DNA from: Opitutales bacterium
GTDB taxonomy: Bacteria; Verrucomicrobiota; Verrucomicrobiia; Opitutales; JABSRG01
Assembly (NCBI GenBank): GCA_028280845.1
Contig: JANQKZ010000036.1
Coordinates: 1-64,000, forward strand
Direction of reading: 5' to 3'
Length of the DNA: 64,000 nucleotides
Shown here: positions 36,288-44,161 of the stretch, piece after piece
Numbering within the stretch: the stretch's first letter is position 1
How the letters are laid out: every line of letters begins with the position of its first letter
The notes under the pieces: model-generated
The model's input: only the letters and a program-made list of their open reading frames with translations
What the model was told of the DNA's origin: nothing
Database searches by the model: none
Position numbers and translations under genes: made by a program

Positions 36288-38738
36288 TCAACGGGTCACG
36301 AACTGCATGGCGTAGAGCTTAGCTCCCCGCATGCGGAAAACGACTTTCACGGGTCGACCCTGGAGGGATGAAATATCAGCGGTGGTCTCTGCCCCATCCA
36401 GGCGAAATTCAATTTCATGGTCGATGTAGTCCCCATTGATATAAAGCCCGTTATCGAGACCGAATCCCGGAATGGGTTCACCCTCCTCGTCGAGAAACCC
36501 GACTTGGGCATAACCGGCTGCATCCGTATCAATATTAAGAACAAGCCGATTCCCTTCGAAGGTGAGCGGTCGGGTGACGATGATCCCATGGGTCTCGTAG
36601 GGGGCCTCCGCTGATACGAAGCCGTCCAATCGCTGCACCACCCGGTAGACCGCATCGAATTTATCCTCATCTTCCCAGGTACTGTGGTAAATTCCGGCGG
36701 CGTAAACATATTGCCAGATCTCGTTGCCTCGCCGGATCATTCCCTCGGCGAAATAGGCCTGAGGTGAGTAGCGCCCCAGGTAATCGCCAATGCCGGCGTA
36801 GGCCGGGCGGGCATAGCGGAACCAGTTGCGGCCGTCGCGGGAGACCGCCACCTGGGCTTCCACCGTGCCGGAGCCAGCGCCCCGTCTCTCGTCATACAGC
36901 ACCCAACGCTCAGGGGGGCCGTCTCCGATCTCGTAATGGAAATACATCAGGGGGAAGGCCACGTAGGTATCCGGCGCCCAGGGATACTTGTGCGCCTTGG
37001 GAACATAGATGCCGAGGCCTTCCGGGTCGAAGTCGTCTAGGACTTCGAACTTGATCGGACCCTCAACGCCGAAATCGCCGGGCACGAGTGGTCCGTTATC
37101 CAGGAACCATGGTTTGGGGTCCCGCAGGCGTCGGGACTTTGCCATTTCCCGTGTCGCCTCCTGATCCATGTATCGGAGAGGCCAGGATTCGAAGGGGTTA
37201 TCCGTTTCGGTGATGATGAACGCGCGCTGGGTGTTGTCACCACGCGTGTGCGTCATGCCAGTGCGCATGTAGCTGACGTACTTCTGCCGCTGGTCGTCGT
37301 AGAAGAAGCTGGTCTGTGAACCAGAGCGGAAGGAATGGGAGGCGGTGCGCACCTTGTGCCACTTCCAGCCATCAGGGCTGGTGAAAAGGTAGGTCCCACG
37401 ATCACCGCTGCCGGAAATGTATTTCCAACGGTGTTCCGCGGGCGCATTGAGATCGATGAATGGGGACCCCATGGCCACCCCATAAGGAATCACAATGTTG
37501 TTGCGACCCTTGTGGGAGAGCCCCGTAGGGTGGGGCTCGAAGTGGATGCCGTCGCGGGAGGTGTGGACCATGAGGTAGTCATCGGGGCCACCGTTATACA
37601 TCCGGATAAGGCCGTCCTCATCCTCAACAAAAGTCAGGTGCTTGCGGAACTGCCCCTCGATGTTATCCAGGACGCGGTGGGTCAGCCGAGGCGGGTTCAC
37701 CGTGAACGTAATGTTGCGCTGTGTCTCGATCAGGGCGTCGTCGATAAAGACGTGTTTCCGGTCGCCCAAGGGCACCACACCGGGCTGCGGTTTGCCGGGC
37801 TCGAAGAGCAGGGGTGGGCCCTTGATCAGCTCCGGCCTGGGATAAACCGGAGCAATACTGCCCGGCGAGGAAAAGTCGCTTTTGTATACCGCATGGCTGG
37901 AAATCCGCAATTCGTCGATCGCTCCCGGGAAGGGCTGTTCCCAGACGGAATTACGCAAGAGCGAGAGATAGGCCAGATCCTCCGAAGGCGGCAGCGCCTT
38001 CCAACCGCGCGCGTTTGCCTCCCCCGCCCGCTTGCCATCCACGTAATGCACTACGCGATTCCGGCTGGCCTCATGGACGAAGGCCAGGTGCCTCCAGGTG
38101 CCACTCGTAAACAGGTCGGATGCCGTCGGCAGCTCCAGCTTCACGGCAGCCGCAGTTTGCTCCAAGACAAAGGTCCGGCCGCGGGTGCCCAGTCGGAGGG
38201 ACAGGGTATCATTGCCCTCCTCGCCCCGTTCGCCATTTCCGATCTCCATGACCACCCCATCGCGAGAGTTTCCATCCAGACGAGCCCAGAATTCCACTGT
38301 CCAGTCGCCGGCTCCCAGATTCAGGTCCGTCGTGGTCGGGTTGGGCGGGAAAAATTCACGCCGGAGATGTCGCTCGCCCATGGTCATGAAGGCCGCGTAG
38401 TCGGCGTTGTGCCACGACAGCGGAGCTTGTCGCTTGCCCGGAGGCGTCGGGAGCTGCTCCTGACCAAACTCAACCGAGCGGCCCGGGCTGCTGGTCCCCG
38501 CCGGGATCTCAAATTCGGGATAGGGTTCGGAGGACAGCGCGTTGCCGAAATGACCGGGCACAATGCTGCCGCCTAAACCCAAGGTAAGGGGAGCCGTCAA
38601 ACCATCTACGCTATCTATCGTATGACTCGGATAAAGGCCGATTGGCTCATCGAAGGTCCAGGTCACAACCGTCTTCGCCCATACGGGCGTCGCCAAGGTG
38701 AGAAGGAATAGGTTCCAGCAAAAGAGTTTGGGTGTCAT
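36288..38738 (-). CDS. Secreted LamG-like/beta-propeller protein, putative glycan-active (paralogue of 44162-46663)
   Basis: This 816-residue protein has a signal peptide (FLLTLATPVWA). Residues about 25-290 hold a concanavalin/LamG-type sandwich (DWTVEFWARLDGNSRDG, GTWRHLAFVHE, VHYVDGKRAGEA, AIDELRISSHAVY). From about 320, HVFIDDALIETQRNITF opens a long beta-propeller of the GH32/43/68-like shape, with TSRDGIHFEPH and VAVSRDGRNWFRYARP as Asp-box-like turns. A C-terminal sandwich with VFRMRGAKLYAMQF closes the protein. I cannot name catalytic residues. Domain order and last 120 residues match the 833-residue protein at 44162. Three ATGAAA-type inverted repeats lie in its promoter region. It may bind or hydrolyse the same polymer as its paralogue. 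Confidence 0.75.
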   Translation of the reverse strand: MTPKLFCWNLFLLTLATPVWAKTVVTWTFDEPIGLYPSHTIDSVDGLTAPLTLGLGGSIVPGHFGNALSSEPYPEFEIPAGTSSPGRSVEFGQEQLPTPPGKRQAPLSWHNADYAAFMTMGERHLRREFFPPNPTTTDLNLGAGDWTVEFWARLDGNSRDGVVMEIGNGERGEEGNDTLSLRLGTRGRTFVLEQTAAAVKLELPTASDLFTSGTWRHLAFVHEASRNRVVHYVDGKRAGEANARGWKALPPSEDLAYLSLLRNSVWEQPFPGAIDELRISSHAVYKSDFSSPGSIAPVYPRPELIKGPPLLFEPGKPQPGVVPLGDRKHVFIDDALIETQRNITFTVNPPRLTHRVLDNIEGQFRKHLTFVEDEDGLIRMYNGGPDDYLMVHTSRDGIHFEPHPTGLSHKGRNNIVIPYGVAMGSPFIDLNAPAEHRWKYISGSGDRGTYLFTSPDGWKWHKVRTASHSFRSGSQTSFFYDDQRQKYVSYMRTGMTHTRGDNTQRAFIITETDNPFESWPLRYMDQEATREMAKSRRLRDPKPWFLDNGPLVPGDFGVEGPIKFEVLDDFDPEGLGIYVPKAHKYPWAPDTYVAFPLMYFHYEIGDGPPERWVLYDERRGAGSGTVEAQVAVSRDGRNWFRYARPAYAGIGDYLGRYSPQAYFAEGMIRRGNEIWQYVYAAGIYHSTWEDEDKFDAVYRVVQRLDGFVSAEAPYETHGIIVTRPLTFEGNRLVLNIDTDAAGYAQVGFLDEEGEPIPGFGLDNGLYINGDYIDHEIEFRLDGAETTADISSLQGRPVKVVFRMRGAKLYAMQFVTR

Positions 38739-38826
38739 CTAAGGGGTATTTCGTGAAAATAGAGATTTTTCATGATTATTTTTGAAATTAACTCTACTTC
38801 ATGCAAGAAAATTTTAATAAAATTCC

Positions 38827-38866
38827 ATGAAATTTTCATTTATTTCATTATTTTTCCATGAAATAA
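38827..38866. promoter_or_regulatory. Clustered ATGAAA/TTTCAT inverted repeats upstream of the LamG protein
   Basis: ATGAAA-T-TTTCAT at 38827-38839 is followed at once by TTATTTCAT and ATGAAATAA arms (38840-38848 and 38858-38866). The whole 150-bp region is AT-rich against a GC-rich background. Likely operator for the minus-strand gene starting at 38738. Confidence 0.55.
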
Positions 38867-38888
38867 ATGAAGATTCAGCAACACGTTC

Positions 38889-39911
38889 TTATTCAGACAG
38901 ATCCAACGGCACCGAAAATTCCTGGTCGGATTCCGACCTGAATTGCTTCCGCCAGGGAGAGTAAGTATACACCCGAATGGTCCCCTGATTGGGTTCAAAT
39001 TTGAGAATCCTGAGCCATCCTTCTCCTCCATGAGTAAGGAATTGATAATTCGACAACATTTGGATTACCGGCTGCCCTGCCTCGTTATCCGAAACCAGTA
39101 AGCCAGTTCCGTCCCCTTTCACATGACCCGAGAGAACCATAATGATATTATCATTTCCATAAACCAATTTATTCCAGATCTCCTCCCCATCATTCCACTC
39201 GGGGTTCGATTTTTTAGGGCTCCACTTATCTCCCTCCCCCAACCGGGTATCGTCGTCATACATGTAGCAATGTGTCACGAGAATGACTTTTTGGTCGTGA
39301 TTACTCACCAGGGAGTCCGCCCATGCCAGGGTCTCATCATCCGGTCCATACTCTAGCCCGAGGACCAGAAACTGCTGACGAGCCGCCTGGAAGTATCCGA
39401 AACTGTTGTTAGCGGTATTACCAAGCTGCCCTCCATAATTGGACCTTCCCCTGAAGCGCCAGGGAGAGAAGACGGCATTGTATCGAGACGCCACCCGGAA
39501 CCCCGCCTTATAGGCTGCTCGGTCGTAATCGTGATTACCGGGGACCACCATGTAAGGGACCACGCCGTCGATTAGACGGAAGGCACGATCGGCCACTGTC
39601 CATTCAGCCTCAGAGCCCTCTTCCACAAGATCCCCGAGGTGCAACACATATTTGGCATTGAGAGGCTCCGCCACTTGGCTGATCCAGTTGAACTGAGAGA
39701 GGAAAATCTCCGGAAAAAAGGCGGCATAGCGCTGGGTATCCGGCACCACGATAAGGGTAAACTCCCCAGCCGCCGGATCGACTTGAATGGGAAAATCATG
39801 CGGAAGTACGGCCCCTTTTCCAGCCCAGGCAAACCGGGGACCAGCCCCAATCCAGAGCAAGCCCAGAACCCCGATCACGGCATTGGCCTTAACGATCCGC
39901 CACAGCGCCAT
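38889..39911 (-). CDS. Secreted calcineurin-like metallophosphoesterase
   Basis: The 340-residue protein has an N-terminal export signal. Phosphoesterase motifs are in order: VVPDTQRY, VLHLGDLVEEG, VVPGNHDYDR, ILVTHCYMYDD and VLSGHVKGDGTG. Two usual metal ligands differ: DxH is DTQ, which is common in this PDTQ subgroup, and the final GHxH is GHVK, so a conserved histidine is replaced by lysine. It likely hydrolyses a phosphate mono- or diester in the periplasm, but the GHVK change could weaken it. Its start overlaps the end of the enolase-superfamily gene by 23 bp, so they are one transcript. A phosphatase tied to acid-sugar catabolism is unusual. Confidence 0.85.
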   Translation of the reverse strand: MALWRIVKANAVIGVLGLLWIGAGPRFAWAGKGAVLPHDFPIQVDPAAGEFTLIVVPDTQRYAAFFPEIFLSQFNWISQVAEPLNAKYVLHLGDLVEEGSEAEWTVADRAFRLIDGVVPYMVVPGNHDYDRAAYKAGFRVASRYNAVFSPWRFRGRSNYGGQLGNTANNSFGYFQAARQQFLVLGLEYGPDDETLAWADSLVSNHDQKVILVTHCYMYDDDTRLGEGDKWSPKKSNPEWNDGEEIWNKLVYGNDNIIMVLSGHVKGDGTGLLVSDNEAGQPVIQMLSNYQFLTHGGEGWLRILKFEPNQGTIRVYTYSPWRKQFRSESDQEFSVPLDLSE

Positions 39912-41232
39912 CGGAATATACCGGCGAATGCCAGGGTTTGGGTTGATAGGGGTAACGATTTGCTACCGTTTCATTCAGAGTGAGTCCCAGACCGGGGCGA
40001 TCAGGTAAAGCGGCGTACCCATCAACCGCCTCATACAGGCCACCATTAAAAAGGTCCTTCCAGAATGGGGTTTGCCCGCTACCCGTCTCCAGGATCACAG
40101 CATTGGCAGTGGCTGCACACACATGCATGGAGGCCACCGTGGACACCTCGCTCTGCGGGTTATGGGGGGCCAGGTCAACCCTGAAGGATTCGGCCAAAGC
40201 TGCTATTTTCCGCATCTCGGTGATCCCCCCGCAATGAACAATGTCTGGCTGGACATAATCCACGAGATGGCGGGAAACAAGGTCGTTGAACTCATACTTG
40301 GTCAACAGCCGCTCCCCGGTAGCCAAGGGCACGCTCGTGCTTTGCCGAAGGCGTTCCCACTCCGGAATGACTTCAAGCTGCCCGGGCTCTTCGACCCACA
40401 TGGGCTTGTAGGCTTCCGCCTCCTGGCAAAAATCGCGGGCCATGGGCGGAGTTGCCTGACCGTGAAGCTCGCATAGAATATCGAACTCCCAACCCACGGC
40501 TTCTCGAACCGCATGCAGAAGTTCAATTCCGTAGCGCACATTTAAATTCGGCTCCACTACCCGGCCACGGGTTGGAAGAAAATTACTTTTGCAGGCGGTG
40601 TACCCGGCCTCCTTCACTGCCAGCCACTTCTTCACCTCGGCCTCAATCCAACCATCCGCCCTTGCCTCGACATTAAAACCGGGCTTCCGCTCCTCCCAGA
40701 TTTTGTGCTCCGTCCGGCTATTATGCCGATGGAAGTTTGCGTTGGTGTAAACCCGAATGCGGTCCCTGGCCTTGCCTCCTAACAATTGCCAGATCGGCAC
40801 TCCCAGGGCCTGTCCTAAAATATCCCACAGGGCAATATCTACCGCACTGATAGCAGACATCAGGATTGGCCCACCACGATATCGGGGCCCCCTGAACATG
40901 CCCTGCCAGTGGCGTTCAATCTCGGTCGGGTCCTTGCCCACCAAATACCGCTTGTGCTCCTGGATTGCCGCCTCCACCGACTTGGCTTTGGCAGTCATGG
41001 TACCATCCCCCAATCCAACCAGCCCCTGGTTCGTGTAGAGCTTGACGAAGACCCAGTTTTCATCATTCCCCGAGTCCACCACAAAGGTCCTCAGGTCCGT
41101 AACTTTCAATCCGAGGTCAAAAGCCTTTTCCGCCGCCTCGATCAAGGGGGCATCCACCCCCTTTCCCCGAAGGGGGTGTCCAGCCAAAAGGCCGGCTCCA
41201 AGTGAGGAAGTGAGAAATCGACGTCTATTCAT
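39889..41232 (-). CDS. Tat-exported enolase-superfamily dehydratase (D-galactonate dehydratase-like)
   Basis: This 447-residue protein begins MNRRRFLTSSLGAGLLAG, a twin-arginine-type signal. The capping domain has WDILGQALGVPIWQLLGGKARDRIRVY. The barrel shows FDILCELHGQATP, MWVEEPGQLE, PLATGERLLTKYEF, DYVQPDIVHCGGITEMRKIAALAE and VDLAPHNPQSEV. That order of ligands and the histidine in APHNP match D-galactonate/mannonate-type dehydratases. Such enzymes make 2-keto-3-deoxy acids and are normally cytoplasmic, so the Tat-like leader is odd. It may be a periplasmic enzyme, or the leader may be misread. It is divergent from the PhoD gene across palindromic sites and overlaps the metallophosphoesterase gene. 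Confidence 0.88.
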   Translation of the reverse strand: MNRRRFLTSSLGAGLLAGHPLRGKGVDAPLIEAAEKAFDLGLKVTDLRTFVVDSGNDENWVFVKLYTNQGLVGLGDGTMTAKAKSVEAAIQEHKRYLVGKDPTEIERHWQGMFRGPRYRGGPILMSAISAVDIALWDILGQALGVPIWQLLGGKARDRIRVYTNANFHRHNSRTEHKIWEERKPGFNVEARADGWIEAEVKKWLAVKEAGYTACKSNFLPTRGRVVEPNLNVRYGIELLHAVREAVGWEFDILCELHGQATPPMARDFCQEAEAYKPMWVEEPGQLEVIPEWERLRQSTSVPLATGERLLTKYEFNDLVSRHLVDYVQPDIVHCGGITEMRKIAALAESFRVDLAPHNPQSEVSTVASMHVCAATANAVILETGSGQTPFWKDLFNGGLYEAVDGYAALPDRPGLGLTLNETVANRYPYQPKPWHSPVYSDGAVADR

Positions 41233-41309
41233 GGAACACCAGGGTATCGAGATAATGTATGCAGAGTTTCTGGCTCATCATGTTGAAATATTATTGTTTT
41301 TTTCAATTT

Positions 41310-41349
41310 TTTTCATGAAAATAATTTTCTTATTTTTCATTCCATGAAA
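41310..41349. promoter_or_regulatory. TTTTCATGAAAA palindrome and TTTCAT-TCC-ATGAAA repeat in a divergent promoter
   Basis: A perfect 12-bp palindrome lies at 41310-41321, with a spaced copy of the same half-sites at 41335-41349. They sit between the enolase-superfamily gene (start 41232, minus) and the PhoD gene (plus). The ORF-track start of PhoD at 41344 is the ATGAAA half-site itself, which argues for the later start. Confidence 0.6.
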
Positions 41350-41385
41350 CTGCTGGGAAACAGAGAATGGTACTACACGTTATTC

Positions 41386-42858
41386 ATGAAAGCCCAGCCA
41401 AAGATAATCTGGATATACTCACTCCGGGGGCCAATCGCGCTAATCTGTATTCAACTTGGACTAACGATGTGGGCCTGGCCTGCCCCGGCCCCCGAACCGA
41501 CCCGGTCGGAAATCGGAACTCCGCGAGTCATCAATGGCCCGATGATTGGCTATGTCACGCCCGAACTCATCACAGTGTGGGCCCGGGTCACAGGCCCCTA
41601 CCCCTTTTCTGTGCGCTTCTCTGAGTATCCGGACATGAGAGCCGCCCGCGAGACAGCAGTCGAGGTTCCCGGGATGAAACGGGATTTTGCGGTGATTGCC
41701 CGGATGGAAGGGTTGAAACCGGGGACAACTTACTACTACCAAGCGTTGGTGAACGGGGAGCCCCCCAAATACCTGGACGCCGGGAAGGTGTTCCAAGTGA
41801 AGACCGCTCCGGCCCCCGGAAACCGGGCCCGGTTCACGGTGGGCTTTGGTTCCTGTGCGAGGACAGCCAAAGATCCTCACCAGCCCATATGGCAGGTGGT
41901 CCGGGACAAGGGGCCAGACTTATTTTTCTGGCTCGGTGATAATATTTATGGGGATACCCTTTATCGAACTTTTCTGGAAGAGGAATGGCAGTACCAGCGC
42001 CGGGTTCCCCTCCTTCAGCCGATACTGCGGTCCACACCCCAGCTGGCCACCTGGGATGACCATGACTACGGCCTCAATGGGCATGACCGGGAAAATCCCA
42101 TCAAGGAGATGGCCCTGGACGTGTTCAAAAATTATTGGGCAAACCCGGCTTACGGCTTGGCAGATGCCCCCGGGGTGTTTTTTCACTATGCGTACGGGGG
42201 GGTGGACTTCTTTTTTCTCGATGGCCGAACCTACCGGGATCCTGCCACGGTAGAAGACGGGCCAGGGAAGACCTTTTTGGGCCCTGCTCAATTGGCATGG
42301 CTTCAAAATGGACTTCAAAACAGCGATGCCCCGTTTAAAGTCATCATTTGCGGCTCAGGGTGGACCACTTTGAAGGGCCCGCATGAAGACACCTGGGGAT
42401 CCGCCCTGACTGAGCGCAATGCCTTGTTTAATTTTATCCGGGATAAGAACATAAATGGTGTGGTCCTGTTAAGCGGGGATACGCATCAGGCGGAATTAAA
42501 TTGCATCCCATGGTCCAACCACGGTGGCTATGATCTTTATGAAATGGTCAGTTCCCCCTTGGCCCAAGGCACTTCCAGCAAGATCCAAAGGCAGATTGAC
42601 GAAATATATATCCGGGAGTTTTACCAGGATGCTCCTAATTTCGGTTACCTGAGCTTCGATCTCTCCTTGGATGATCCGGAACTGCGCTTTGTCCCCATAG
42701 ATATATTCGGGGAGCAGGGATTTGATGAATTTCACATCCGGGCCTCGGACCTGGTAAACGGTAAAAAAACCTGGCCGGAAAAAATTGATCCCGGAGAAGC
42801 CCGTAAAAGAGAAATGGGCTATTATCCGGATTTAACCCTGGAGGACATCAAGTTATAG
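41386..42858 (+). CDS. PhoD-like alkaline phosphatase/phosphodiesterase
   Basis: The start is moved from 41344 to the ATG at 41386, outside the operator-like repeat; 490 residues remain with a hydrophobic leader (GPIALICIQLGLTMWAWPAPA). An N-terminal Fn3-like PhoD domain (VTPELITVWARVTG, GLKPGTTYYYQALVNG) precedes the catalytic part. Motifs are VGFGSCAR, FFWLGDNIYGD, LATWDDHDYGLNG, FFLDGRTYRD and VLLSGDTHQAEL. PhoD enzymes use Fe3+/Ca2+ to cleave phosphate mono- and diesters, including teichoic acids and nucleotides, outside the cytoplasm. It sits in the LacI locus, divergent from a dehydratase, together with three other phosphoesterases. Paralogue: 58511-60220. Confidence 0.9.
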   Translation: MKAQPKIIWIYSLRGPIALICIQLGLTMWAWPAPAPEPTRSEIGTPRVINGPMIGYVTPELITVWARVTGPYPFSVRFSEYPDMRAARETAVEVPGMKRDFAVIARMEGLKPGTTYYYQALVNGEPPKYLDAGKVFQVKTAPAPGNRARFTVGFGSCARTAKDPHQPIWQVVRDKGPDLFFWLGDNIYGDTLYRTFLEEEWQYQRRVPLLQPILRSTPQLATWDDHDYGLNGHDRENPIKEMALDVFKNYWANPAYGLADAPGVFFHYAYGGVDFFFLDGRTYRDPATVEDGPGKTFLGPAQLAWLQNGLQNSDAPFKVIICGSGWTTLKGPHEDTWGSALTERNALFNFIRDKNINGVVLLSGDTHQAELNCIPWSNHGGYDLYEMVSSPLAQGTSSKIQRQIDEIYIREFYQDAPNFGYLSFDLSLDDPELRFVPIDIFGEQGFDEFHIRASDLVNGKKTWPEKIDPGEARKREMGYYPDLTLEDIKL

Positions 42859-42912
42859 GCCGTTTTTGAGGATAAATTAAAAAAAAATCGCACTTATCCT
42901 TTGAAATTTTGA

Positions 42913-42927
42913 AATTTCCATGAAATT
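42913..42927. promoter_or_regulatory. AATTTC-CAT-GAAATT site upstream of the LacI gene
   Basis: Arms AATTTC and GAAATT flank CAT, 38 bp upstream of the regulator's start. This is the same half-site as at the other sites in this region, placed for autoregulation. Confidence 0.55.
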
Positions 42928-42965
42928 GAATCACGTCTGTAACATGCACAAACCAAGGATCAACC

Positions 42966-44057
42966 ATTAGTAAAGTAACCTTAACCGACGTCGCTCGAGA
43001 GGCTGGAGTCGCTCTAGGAACTGCTTCTCGGGTCATAAATAACCGCCCGAATGTTAACGAGGATGCCCGTCGTCGAGTCTTGAAAGCCGCGAAGGAGTTA
43101 AATTATATCTCCCTCCGCAAGCGCAAGGCCGCTCAAAATGGCGCAGATTCCGGTTCGGGTATCGGAGCAAAGTTGGGTAACATCGGCGTGGTCATTTTCG
43201 GGATGGAGCGATCCTTCGTCCAATTACCGATTACAGCTGAAGCCATTCAGGGGGTGGAACGGCAAATCACACGGATGAACCGCAATATGCTGCTGGCTAA
43301 CGTCCCCCAGTTGGAACAATCTCCGGCCTTCATGATAGATAACTCGGTAGAGGGCCTGGTGCTCCGGTGCCCCCCCGCCGGAGCGTTTCCATCCCCGGAA
43401 GAGAATGAGTTTATTCGCCTGGTGCATCGCTACCCCGCCGTCTGGCTCTTCAACAAGCCGGAAAATGGCCACGGGGACCTGTGCGGGTACGACACCGCAA
43501 AAACGGTCCTTATGGCGGTTAACCATTACAAGGAGATGGGGCATAAGCATATTGCTTTTATCAATCCGCGTCCGGGTAACTTACTCTTGGAGCAATTGAA
43601 AAAGCACTTTTTCTTTGAGGCCCCTAAGGCGGGTCTCAAAACCACTTTACTTGAAAAAGAACGGGCAGACCCCATCACCTGGCCACTGCCTGCCATTCAA
43701 GATGTTCACTATGTGAAACCCCTCCTTGAGCAACTGAAAGCCATGCCGAAAAAGCAGAGGCCCACGGGCCTGTTTGTCGGGGGAGACTCCATCGCTGTCC
43801 AGATTTATATCGCGGCGGAATCGATGGGCCTGAAGGTGGGTAAAGATTTGAGTATTATTTCCGTCAATAACGAGAAGACCTTGACCAATATCCTGAATCC
43901 GGAGCTGACCACCGTAGACGTCTTTTCCGAGGTAGTGGGCCATCGGGCGGTGGATCAATTAATTTGGCGTCTCCAACACCCGGAGGTTACCCAGGAAATG
44001 CGAGTCCTCGTGGCACCCAGTCTGAAGGTTGGCAAATCCGTGAAGAAATTGAACTAG
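42966..44057 (+). CDS. LacI-family transcriptional regulator, apparent ATT start
   Basis: The ORF track begins at a TTG at 43080, which cuts off the DNA-binding domain. Reading back in frame recovers KVTLTDVAREAGVALGTASR, then VINNRPNV and ARRRVLKAAKELNY, a complete LacI helix-turn-helix. Between the in-frame stop at 42927 and 43080 there is no ATG or GTG. The position where LacI proteins begin MSKVTL reads ATT-AGT-AAA at 42966, preceded by AAGGA at the right distance. The 363-residue protein then has a periplasmic-binding-protein-like sensor domain (IGVVIFG through TGLFVGGDSIAVQIY and LNPELTTVDVFSEVVG). It probably responds to a sugar or sugar acid and controls the surrounding genes. A sequencing error at the start cannot be excluded. 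Confidence 0.88.
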   Translation: MSKVTLTDVAREAGVALGTASRVINNRPNVNEDARRRVLKAAKELNYISLRKRKAAQNGADSGSGIGAKLGNIGVVIFGMERSFVQLPITAEAIQGVERQITRMNRNMLLANVPQLEQSPAFMIDNSVEGLVLRCPPAGAFPSPEENEFIRLVHRYPAVWLFNKPENGHGDLCGYDTAKTVLMAVNHYKEMGHKHIAFINPRPGNLLLEQLKKHFFFEAPKAGLKTTLLEKERADPITWPLPAIQDVHYVKPLLEQLKAMPKKQRPTGLFVGGDSIAVQIYIAAESMGLKVGKDLSIISVNNEKTLTNILNPELTTVDVFSEVVGHRAVDQLIWRLQHPEVTQEMRVLVAPSLKVGKSVKKLN

Positions 44058-44161
44058 AATCCCGGGCGTTCGCAGCGTGCTCCAGGGAGAGTCTGGTGCA
44101 CAGCAGTATCGGGAATAGGCGGAGTAGAGATTGCATCAGGCAGGACTGAACCGGAGCCGAT

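Noticed and set aside
37335-38576. Plus-strand ORF of 413 aa
   Set aside because: Shadow of the LamG/propeller gene; composition is Gly/Arg-rich without domain features.
41344-41385. ORF-track start of PhoD1 (and likewise 56789 for the 5'-nucleotidase-like gene)
   Set aside because: These ATGs are the ATGAAA half-sites of the palindromes; later ATGs lead straight into signal peptides.
43080-44057. TTG start of the LacI ORF in the track
   Set aside because: It would delete the whole DNA-binding domain, which is intact in frame just upstream.
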